NCBI GenBank assembly: GCA_016792805.1
Contig: JAEUHX010000076.1
Location: 93,541-157,540 of the forward strand
Length of the DNA: 64,000 nucleotides
DNA from: Planctomycetota bacterium
Lineage (GTDB): Bacteria > Planctomycetota > UBA1135 > JACQFD01
Direction of reading: 5' to 3'
The position numbers and the translations under genes were made by a program. The notes below the pieces were generated by a model. That model did not search any database and was not told the origin of the DNA. It was given only the letters and a program-made list of their open reading frames with translations. Below, piece after piece: positions 25,477-33,700 of the stretch. How positions within the stretch are numbered: position 1 is the first letter of the stretch; the number at the start of each line of letters is the position of its first letter.

Positions 25477-26877
25477 CTATTTCTCCAGCTCCGCGATCTC
25501 GCGGTGACCGCGCCAATAGAGGAGGTTCAGCTCGGGGCCGAAAATCGTGCGCGTCGAACAGGTGCCGTTCTGTTCGATCACGAGCAGCAGCCAGCGGGAG
25601 CGCAGGGCCGGCGGCAGCGTCGCGCCGAGGAAATCGCCCGTGAGGTCGAAACGACCATCCTTCCCGGTTGTGACTTCCACAAAAGGGACCGCGTCGCGTG
25701 CAACGCTGTGCAGGCGCTCAAATCCGCCCTCCGCCGTACGCTTCGCCCGCGATCTGTAAACGCGCACGCGCGCCGCCGCTGCCGGCTGCCCGTTCTTGTC
25801 GCGAAGGCGAATACGAAGCGTCTTTGGCAGGTCGCGCCACTCGTGGCCGAATGGCTGGGTTGGATCGTCGCTGAACCCGACGCGCGCGACTCCGCGCTTC
25901 CTCTCCATGACGGCTGCGGCGTATTCGCTCCAGCGCAGCGGCAAAAAGTGATCATTCATCGTGCAGGTTCGAAGGTCTTCGGGCGGATCCGGGGCGACCG
26001 CGAGCATCGCTCCGTCGGGACCCGTCAGCTCGACCGCACCCGGCTCGATGGCGAGAGCATAGAGATCCGGCACGCCGCGGAAATGGCCGAGTTCATGAAA
26101 AAGTGCATTTCGCGCCGCGCGGCTTGAGATCCCTTTGTCACCGATCTTGAAATTGTGGCCTATCGAATATTGTGGTAAATGAAACCCGCCGACCGGTCCG
26201 CCCTCATCGATGGCGACCAACACGTCGGCATCGGGATGGCTCTCAAACTCCGGCGGCGTCGGCGCCGCTTCCGTACGCGCAAAGGTCGCAGCGCCGTCGA
26301 TGCGAAAGCGCTCGCCGATCCCCTGCGGCGCCAGATCGCGGTAGCGGGCAGCCTCATAGGAGGCGTGGAGCGCGGTGAGCTCTCCTTGGAGCCAGCGCGT
26401 GGGCGATCCGAAGGCCGCCTCGAGCTGGGCCTCCGTCCTCGATTCCCACAGCACGCGCACGCGCTGCGCATCGGTGGCGAACGAGTTCCACTCCCCGAGC
26501 TCCGGCAGTTCGAACCGAATCTCGTGTCGCCCGCTGAGCTCGGCCCAGCTCCAGCGCAGCTCGGCGGCGCCACCCGCGGCCATCGATGGCGTCCACCCTT
26601 GGTGGATCTCCTTGCCGTCGAACCGCCACGCGAAGCGCGTTGGAGGCGCCACCGCCCCTACGGTGTTGCGCAGGTGGGCGACCCCGGTGCGGACCGTTCC
26701 TTCCGGCGCCACCGGCCGGTCGCCCACTTTCTCAACCCGTTGCCTTGGAAGGACTTCGATCCACTCAATCACGAGGCCGCGGTGGCTCGCCGCGAGCTGC
26801 GGCGCATCCAGGCATGGTGGGGGCAGGCCGAGGGCGAGGTTGGGGAGAGCCGCCAGAAGGGCGCGCACGAGGAGCAT
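25477..26877 (-). CDS. Secreted zinc metalloprotease-like protein with HELGHxxGxxD motif
   Basis: A 466-aa protein. The ATG at 26877 begins a short signal peptide (LLVRALLAALPNLALGL). The middle holds an N-terminal beta region (about 30-150) and then a metzincin-type zinc site HELGHFRGVPD (about 275-285), where two His and the Asp/His third ligand would bind zinc. The C-terminal about 110 residues (LRIRLRDKNGQPAAAARVRV, then TTGKDGRFDLTG) look like a carboxypeptidase-regulatory-type beta domain. Substrate unknown. A 48-codon upstream extension overlaps the divergent pepP promoter region and is not used. It is transcribed divergently from the aminopeptidase P gene. Confidence 0.78.
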   Translation of the reverse strand: MLLVRALLAALPNLALGLPPPCLDAPQLAASHRGLVIEWIEVLPRQRVEKVGDRPVAPEGTVRTGVAHLRNTVGAVAPPTRFAWRFDGKEIHQGWTPSMAAGGAAELRWSWAELSGRHEIRFELPELGEWNSFATDAQRVRVLWESRTEAQLEAAFGSPTRWLQGELTALHASYEAARYRDLAPQGIGERFRIDGAATFARTEAAPTPPEFESHPDADVLVAIDEGGPVGGFHLPQYSIGHNFKIGDKGISSRAARNALFHELGHFRGVPDLYALAIEPGAVELTGPDGAMLAVAPDPPEDLRTCTMNDHFLPLRWSEYAAAVMERKRGVARVGFSDDPTQPFGHEWRDLPKTLRIRLRDKNGQPAAAARVRVYRSRAKRTAEGGFERLHSVARDAVPFVEVTTGKDGRFDLTGDFLGATLPPALRSRWLLLVIEQNGTCSTRTIFGPELNLLYWRGHREIAELEK

Positions 26878-26939
26878 GGGGATAGCATGGCGCGCCGAGG
26901 CAGGGCGCGCGAGCGCCGCGGACCTCGTACTTGGAGCCC

Positions 26940-28526
26940 ATGCCGAACCACGCCCACCGCTCGCTCTCCCTGTTGATCGCGCTGCACTTCGGCTTGGCCA
27001 GCACGGCGATCGCTCAAGCACCGGCGCAGGCCAAGCCCGAGTTTGCGGCGGAGACGCCGATCTATCGCGTCATGCCCTCCGTCGGATTCCCGTACGGGCG
27101 TGACGGTGTCCACGGAGCAAGGCTCTCGAAGCAGGAGTTCGAGCAGCGCCGGCAAGCGTTCTGGGAGGAGCTGAAGCGCCACGGTCCTGGAACGATTGCG
27201 ATTGCGAAGTCGGCGCCGGTCATGCCGCGCAACGGCGACGAAGATTACGAATATCGCCAGGACTCCGATTTCTACTGGCTCACGGGGCTCCACGAACCCG
27301 ACGCGATCGCCATATTTGAGGTCGAGGCACTTCCTGAAGGGGCTGCCTCGCAGCCGAATGGATCGGTGGCTTCTTCGTCCGGCGAGGACAACGCGTCCAA
27401 GCCCGTCGGCGTCCCGCGCTACACGCTTGTCGTGCGTCCGCGGGATCCCAACGCCGAGAGCTGGACCGGAAAGCGCGTTGGACCCGAGGGCGCGATTCGT
27501 GACTTCGGCGCCGATGCCGCCATGCCGGCGCGGCGTGGCAAAGCGCAGCGCGAGATGATCGAGTCGCTCGTGCAGCGGGCCAAGACGTTGGTTGTTATTA
27601 ATAATAACGACAAAGATTTCGGCAAAGTGATCGATTCGGCTCTCGACAAGGCCAAAGAACGATCGGACGGGCCACGTCGCGTTGACGGGCGCGCTTGGAT
27701 CCACTCGCGGCGGCTCATCAAGACGAAGGAAGAGATTGAGATGATGCGCAAGGCGTGCGAGGTCTCGATCGAAGGGCACCTCGCCGCAATGCGCGCCACG
27801 CGTCCCGGTATGAATGAGGGTGAGATCGAAGCGGCGGCGGAATTCGTTTTTCGTGCTCTCGGCGGGCCGCGCCTTGGGTATGCCACCATTGCTGGCGCCG
27901 GGAACAACGGCTGCGTTCTTCATTATCAGACGAATGATCACCGGCTCGGCGAGAACGATCTCATGCTAATGGATGCCTCGGCGGAGGTCGGCATGTACAC
28001 AGCCGACATTACTCGTACCTGGCCGGTGAACGGGAAGTTCACTCCGGAGCAGCGCGCGATTTATGAGATCGTGCTGGCGGCGCAGGATGCCGGGATCGCG
28101 GCGGCGCAAGTGGGCCGAGGATTTCACGAGGTGCACCAGGCGGCGGCCCGCACGGTGAGCGACGGCCTGGTGAAGCTCGGCATTCTCCAGGTGAAGCCCG
28201 ATGAGGTGTTCGAGAGCGGCCGCTCGCACACGTTCTTTCCCCACGGAACGAGCCACTGGCTCGGCATGGACGTCCACGATGTGGGCGGCTACGGGCCCGG
28301 CGGCGCGGTGCTGGCGCCCGGAATGATTCTTACTGTTGAGCCTGGAATTTACATTCCGAAGGGGATGAAGGGCGTGGACGAGAAGTGGTGGGGAATCGGC
28401 GTGCGCATCGAGGACGACATTCTTGTTACAGAGAGTGGACCAGTGAACTTGACGGCGCGGCTCCCGCGCGATCCCGAGGTGATCGAAGCGATCGTCCGCG
28501 AGGGTCAGGCAGCGCTGAAGAAGTAG
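26940..28526 (+). CDS. pepP: Exported M24 aminopeptidase (Xaa-Pro aminopeptidase type)
   Basis: A dinuclear-metal aminopeptidase that removes N-terminal residues before proline (528 aa including a signal peptide ending STAIAQ at about residue 26). The N-terminal AMP_N-type domain (about 60-260) carries DSDFYWLTGLHEPDA. The pita-bread catalytic domain has all five ligands in context: MDASAEVGMYTADITRTW (two Asp), HGTSHWLGMDVHD (His), TVEPGIYIP (Glu) and GVRIEDDILV (Glu). GGAG precedes the ATG by four bases. E. coli PepP is cytoplasmic, so the signal peptide is a notable difference. It precedes two genes for another metallopeptidase and an ATP-grasp ligase on the same strand. Confidence 0.9.
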   Translation: MPNHAHRSLSLLIALHFGLASTAIAQAPAQAKPEFAAETPIYRVMPSVGFPYGRDGVHGARLSKQEFEQRRQAFWEELKRHGPGTIAIAKSAPVMPRNGDEDYEYRQDSDFYWLTGLHEPDAIAIFEVEALPEGAASQPNGSVASSSGEDNASKPVGVPRYTLVVRPRDPNAESWTGKRVGPEGAIRDFGADAAMPARRGKAQREMIESLVQRAKTLVVINNNDKDFGKVIDSALDKAKERSDGPRRVDGRAWIHSRRLIKTKEEIEMMRKACEVSIEGHLAAMRATRPGMNEGEIEAAAEFVFRALGGPRLGYATIAGAGNNGCVLHYQTNDHRLGENDLMLMDASAEVGMYTADITRTWPVNGKFTPEQRAIYEIVLAAQDAGIAAAQVGRGFHEVHQAAARTVSDGLVKLGILQVKPDEVFESGRSHTFFPHGTSHWLGMDVHDVGGYGPGGAVLAPGMILTVEPGIYIPKGMKGVDEKWWGIGVRIEDDILVTESGPVNLTARLPRDPEVIEAIVREGQAALKK

Positions 28527-28538
28527 CCTTCCTGCACC

Positions 28539-29651
28539 ATGGTCGACGATCTCAACGAGAAGCCCGAGCCGGCGCCTGCGGCGCCGAAGGCGTCGGTGTC
28601 TCGCGGCGAAGCCGCGGAGGCGCCTGTGCCTGCGGAGCCGCCCAGGGCCGTGCGGCCCGAGCTGTTGAGCGCCAAGGTGCGCGACCTCGGGCTCACGATC
28701 GCCGGCTCCCCGCTTGAGCCTCTCGTGCAGCAACTCCACCGCGAGCTCCACGAGAAGGGGATCACCTTTCTGCCACCGGTGTACTTGAGCGATGAATGGG
28801 GTGTCCCTGAGGGTGTCCCGATTATTGCCGTTCCGTTCTACCTCGCGAAGCCCGAGCTCGCAAAGCTTGAGGAGCAGATCACAGAAGACCTCGAGGACGA
28901 GCAGCAGATCGCAATGTACCTTCGTCACGAGGCCGGACACGCATTCAACTATGCGTACGAGCTCTATCGAGCGAAAGAGTGGACAGATCTGTTTGGGCCG
29001 TTCTCCCGTCCTTACATCGAGGATTACGTTGCGTCGCCCCATTCGCGGCAATTCGTGAGGCATCTTCCCGGGTGGTATGCACAAATGCATCCCGAGGAGG
29101 ATTTTGCCGAGACCTTCGCGGTGTGGCTGGCTCCGGATTCCAATTGGCGTGAGAAATACGCGGGCACGGGGGCGCTGCCGAAGCTCGAGTATGTCGACCG
29201 CGTCGTGCGAGAGATCGGCGGACGCGAGCCGTTGGTGCAGCCCAAGCTCATCGATGAGGGTGAGCTCGACGTCGTGCTCGCCGATTATTACGCTCGGCGA
29301 GCAAGCACGAAGCCGGCGGAGCGCATCAGCACGTTCCTCGACGGCGATCTGCGGCTCTGCTTCGGCGAAGGGGGCGAAGGGCCCGCGGTGTCGGAACTGC
29401 TGAAGAAGCACCGGGCGGGAATGTCCCATGTGATCTCCGACATGACCGGGGCGCGCTATGAAATTGTCCGAAGTTTGCTCGTCTTCGTGACCGAACGATG
29501 TGAGGCGCTCGGCCTGCGCTCGGATCCGTCGAAGCTCCCCACACAGATTGCACATATGACCGCATTGGTGACCGGCCTTTCGTTTAACTATGTTCGCACC
29601 GGCGACTTCCTCGGCATTCCGCAGGAAGGGCGCGGAGAGAAGCGCCTGTGA
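28539..29651 (+). CDS. Putative zinc-binding metallopeptidase (HEAGH)
   Basis: A 370-aa protein with a Pro/Ala/Glu-rich leader (about 1-40) and no signal peptide. The zinc motif HEAGHAFNYAYELYR is at about 129-143, and a downstream acidic helix HPEEDFAETFAVWL (about 184-197) supplies a likely third ligand; together they resemble the putative zinc-binding metallopeptidase family. The stop codon overlaps the GTG start of the ATP-grasp gene (GTGA), so synthesis of the two proteins is coupled. It lies 12 bp after the aminopeptidase gene. Biological substrate unknown. Confidence 0.78.
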   Translation: MVDDLNEKPEPAPAAPKASVSRGEAAEAPVPAEPPRAVRPELLSAKVRDLGLTIAGSPLEPLVQQLHRELHEKGITFLPPVYLSDEWGVPEGVPIIAVPFYLAKPELAKLEEQITEDLEDEQQIAMYLRHEAGHAFNYAYELYRAKEWTDLFGPFSRPYIEDYVASPHSRQFVRHLPGWYAQMHPEEDFAETFAVWLAPDSNWREKYAGTGALPKLEYVDRVVREIGGREPLVQPKLIDEGELDVVLADYYARRASTKPAERISTFLDGDLRLCFGEGGEGPAVSELLKKHRAGMSHVISDMTGARYEIVRSLLVFVTERCEALGLRSDPSKLPTQIAHMTALVTGLSFNYVRTGDFLGIPQEGRGEKRL

Positions 29652-30682
29652 CCCGGGTTGCCGTGGTGTATGACGCGGCGGCGCCGTATACGCCGGACAT
29701 CGTTGTCGAGCAGGTGGTGGCGGCGCTGCGCACCGGTGGACACGATGCCCACCCGGTCGGGCTGCCGCTCGAGCTGCGCGATGTGATTGCCACGCTCTCG
29801 GAGTTTCGTCCGGAGATGGTTTTCAATCTGACGGAGTCGCTGTGCGGCCGCTATGAGTGTGATTTCCACTTCGCGGCGCTCCTGGACCTGCTCGGCTGGC
29901 CGTTCACCGGGAACGACATGGTCGGGCTCATGCTGGCGCAGGATAAGGTTCTTACGAAAAAGCTCCTGGCGTTCGATCACCTGCCGTTCCCGAGATTCGC
30001 GGCCTTCTACGACGAGGCGCTCGAATTTGTGGGAGATTTGAGATTCCCACTTTTTGTGAAGCCCATTCGGCTCGACGCCTCCATTGGGATCGATGCGTCT
30101 TCCGTGGTGCGCAAGTCGCTCGACCTCCTCGAGAAGGTCCGACAAGTGAGGATGGAATACGGCGGGGCGGCCCTCGTGGAGGAGTTCATCGAAGGGCGAG
30201 AGATCTCCGTGGCTGTGGTCGGGAACGAATCGCCGCTCGCGCTGCCGCCGATCGAAGTCGACTTCACCGGATTCCCGAAACGGCGGCCGCGCATCATGGA
30301 TCAACGCGCGAAGTTCGACGAGACGAGCGCCGAGTATCGGGGGACCAAGGCGGTTGTTGCCAAGCTCGAGGATCCGCTGCGCGACGAGCTGCAGCGCATG
30401 GCAACGACGGCCTATCGGTGCCTCCGCATGCGAGACTACGGAAGAATTGACTTTCGCCTCGACAAGCAGGGAAAGCCGTTCATCCTCGAGGCCAATCCCA
30501 ATCCATACTTGGCGAAGGACGCTGAACTCTCGCTGGCGGCGAATGCCGCCGGGATCCCCTTTGCCGAGCTCGTGGAGCGCATCCTGCGGTGCGCCCTCGA
30601 CCGCGAGCGCCGGCGCCCGGCGGTGCGGAAGAGCGAGACGCCGTTGCTCCCCTTCGGTGATGAGCCGAAGCCGGCGCTGTGA
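29648..30682 (+). CDS. ATP-grasp ligase, D-alanine-D-alanine ligase-like
   Basis: A 344-aa ATP-grasp enzyme that would activate a carboxylate as acyl phosphate and join it to an amine. The order fits Ddl: an N-terminal domain (VVYDAAAPYTPDIVVEQV), the ATP-lid segment PLFVKPIRLDASIGIDASSV (about 133-152), VEEFIEGREISVAVVG (about 178-193), and the metal-binding end DFRLDKQGKPFILEANPNPY (about 271-290). The usual Ddl serine/tyrosine loop is not obvious, so another amino acid or peptide ligase is as likely as Ddl. The GTG start overlaps the upstream stop. Pairing with a peptidase suggests a make-and-break peptide module (inference). Confidence 0.85.
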   Translation: MTRVAVVYDAAAPYTPDIVVEQVVAALRTGGHDAHPVGLPLELRDVIATLSEFRPEMVFNLTESLCGRYECDFHFAALLDLLGWPFTGNDMVGLMLAQDKVLTKKLLAFDHLPFPRFAAFYDEALEFVGDLRFPLFVKPIRLDASIGIDASSVVRKSLDLLEKVRQVRMEYGGAALVEEFIEGREISVAVVGNESPLALPPIEVDFTGFPKRRPRIMDQRAKFDETSAEYRGTKAVVAKLEDPLRDELQRMATTAYRCLRMRDYGRIDFRLDKQGKPFILEANPNPYLAKDAELSLAANAAGIPFAELVERILRCALDRERRRPAVRKSETPLLPFGDEPKPAL

Positions 30683-30759
30683 ATTCAATCGCGAAACTCG
30701 CGCTCCCCAGAATTCGCGAATACGAAGTATGCTCGTCGGCGCTTCCCTGAGAGGTGCCG

Positions 30760-33700
30760 ATGGTTCTCGCGTTTTTTGTGTGCTCGATTCTATGCTGGCC
30801 GCTCGGCGACGGTCCTGCTGAGTTCGGTCGGCGCGAGCTGGTTCAGGCCTGGGTGCGCGCCGGCGTTGCGCCCGAGGCGGTCAAGGCGGAGTCACAAATC
30901 GATCCGCGGCTCGGAGCTGAGGGATATCGGCTCCGGGCCCAAGACGGGCGCGTCGTCGTCGAAGGGGGCGATGCCGCTGGCGTCATGCTCGGGTACCTGG
31001 AGGCGGCAGACTGGCTAGATCTGAACGGCGCCGATGGCCTCAAGCGGCTCGATCTCGCCGGGAAGCCCCGCTTCAAGGACCGCGGGTGGAACGTCTTCCT
31101 GACGCTGCCTTGGAGCTATGAGCATCATAAATCGGATCACGCCCCGGAGTCGCTCACCGATCCGGCGCGCTGGTGGTTCCACGAAGATCATTACTGGACG
31201 TCGCTCTTCGACGAGATGGCGAGGGCACGGCTGAATTGGCTCGATCTCCATGGGACCTACGACATCGAGACGACGGCATTCCCTAATCTGTATCCTTACT
31301 TCGTCGATGTCGAAGGGTATCCATCGGTCGGTGTTTCACAGGAGACGAAAGCGAAGAATCTCGCACAGCTCAAGAAGATCCTCGGGCTCGCCCACACGCG
31401 CGGCATCCGAGTCAGCCTTATGTCCTACGCATCGCGGGTGGAGGTGCCGCACGCGGCGAAGCCCAAGTTTCCGGCTACGGAGGAGGCCGAGTATCAATAC
31501 ACGCGCGCCGCAGTGGAGCGCCTGTTGCGCGACGTCCCAGAACTCGACGGCATCGGCTTCCGCATTGGGGAGACCGGGCGCAGCGCGGAGTTTTTCCGTT
31601 GCTACACCGAAGCTGTCGAGCGCAGCGGCCGGAATATTTCACTTTTCACGCGGAGCTGGCTCACTCGGAAGGCGCAGGTCGTGCCGCTCGCCTGCAAATC
31701 CGACGATTTCACCGTCGAGATCAAGTGGAACGGCGAGCATTGGGGGCCGCCCTATCCCGTCGCCGGCGGCCGGGTTCCGAGCTGGAGCAGCTATTCCTTC
31801 GAAGATTACTTGAGCGACTCGTCGATCTTGATTCCGAAGGAAATCGTTCCGCGGCGGATGCACTCGGGGCGCGCCCATCGCGACGGCGGCGTGTGGCCAG
31901 CGCAACCCTATAAAATTGTGTGGCAGGTGCGCGCCAACGGAACGCACCGGGGGCAGTTCTCCTTCTACGAGCCGGAATTCGTTCGGAGCACAATTCGCAC
32001 CATGGAACTCGGGGCTGCGAGTGGCTTCTCCATAGAACCGCTCCATGCGTATTATCCTGCCGAGCCGCGCAGCTACACCGCGAAGCCCGAGGACGCGCCT
32101 GCGCGCTGGTTCCATGAGCGCGACGCTCATTTCATGCATTTGTGGGGAAGGATGGGCTACGAGCCCAACGCCCTCGTGGCTCCGATCGAGGCGAGGCTGC
32201 GGCGGGAACTCGGCCCGCAGGCAGCCGACGCGCTGCTGCCGAGGTGGAAAGCGGCGAGCGCAGTGATCCCGACGGCGTTCACAGCCCACGGGCTCGGGCC
32301 CGATCATCGAAGCCACGCTCCCGAGCTGGAGCCGGGGGGCGAAGCGCGGGGCTTCTTCGACGGATCGCCTTTCGACTCCTTTGTGGTGCGGACCCGAAAG
32401 GAAGATGCCGCTTATCGGGAACTCGGCAAGATCGACGGTCGACGCTCGATGGATGATTTCGCAAATGCACTCGATCAATTATCTTCGCGCATCGAGGACT
32501 CCGCGCCGATCCCGGAGCCGATGCCCTCGGCCATTGCACGATTCCGGGATCTCGTGAACGCCACCAAAATGCTTGGACATCTTTCGCGCTACTACGCAGC
32601 GCGACTTCGGGGAGCGTCGGGAGCGCGTGCATGGGACCGCCTTGCTCAGTCGGAGGAAGCCGCTTTCTATGGGAAGTTCCCCGAACGGCTTCGCATGGGC
32701 ACAACACAATTTCACTGGTCGCCTGCGGAGCATCGGGAGGGCGGCGATGAAGCCGAGGGGAGTCGCGAGCCGGGGAAGCCTCGCCTCGGCGCAGAAATTC
32801 AGATTCTCGGTGCGAACTGCGCGCTGACCGCCACGGAGAGCACAATTCATGCTTCGTTTCGAGGAGTTCACAAAGCGTGGCTTCTGTGGAAGCCGCTTCC
32901 GAGTTCCACATTCTTCCACAGAATCCCGATGCCTGTAGCGGCCGGCAGCACGGAAGCTCGCGTCGAGATTCCGCGCCCTCGAGCCGGAGCATGTATTGCT
33001 TTCGATGTGGAGATGAAGACCCTCGAGTCCCCGGGCACGATGCACCGAGTGCCGATCGATGGCCAGGTTCCCTGGAATCCTGACCACGCGGTGTCACATA
33101 AGTCGCCCTATCTCGTAGTACCGGCTCTGCCCGGACCTACGCCCCTTTATTACAATGCAGAAGAAGCGTTGCGCTTCCTGCGTCCCGAGTCGCTCGATCC
33201 AGAGCACCACGGCCTCCTCGTCGTCGGAAGCCGCGCTTGGAGTTTCTTCCGGCGATTCGACCGCTCCCAGAAGCTCAAGATTCTGGATGCCGTCGAGCGG
33301 GGGCTCAAGCTCCTCATCCTTCAGCAAGATTACGCATCGGGCCGCTACTCACTGGACTGGATTCCGGATGCACCGGGCGTGAGGTCGAAGCAGCCCGGGC
33401 ACGTCTCTGAGGATGAGGCACTCGGGGTTCGCGATCTGGAGCACCGCGACATTCTGTGGCAACCATTCGACCCTCAGCGTGGCTGGGAGGTTCACGCGGA
33501 CGGCGCCGTGGCCCGAAGGCCATTCGGCGCCGGTGAGATCGTTCTGTGCCAGGCTCGCCTCATGCAGCTGCTGGACGTGCGCGGCGCCGCCTCGACGCTC
33601 GCGTCGCTCCTTTCGATGGGAACGCGCGGCAAGCCGGTCGTCCTCGTCGACCACGGATATGAGAGCCCTGACGACGCCACGTCGGTTCTTCCTGACCTTC

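Noticed and set aside
27580..27610. AT-rich palindrome-like stretch GTTATTAATAATAAC
   Set aside because: It lies in the aminopeptidase gene and simply codes for Val-Ile-Asn-Asn-Asn; no sign of a separate function.
27966..29555. Minus-strand open frame of 529 codons
   Set aside because: Antisense to the aminopeptidase and HEAGH genes; Leu/Arg/His-rich without motifs.
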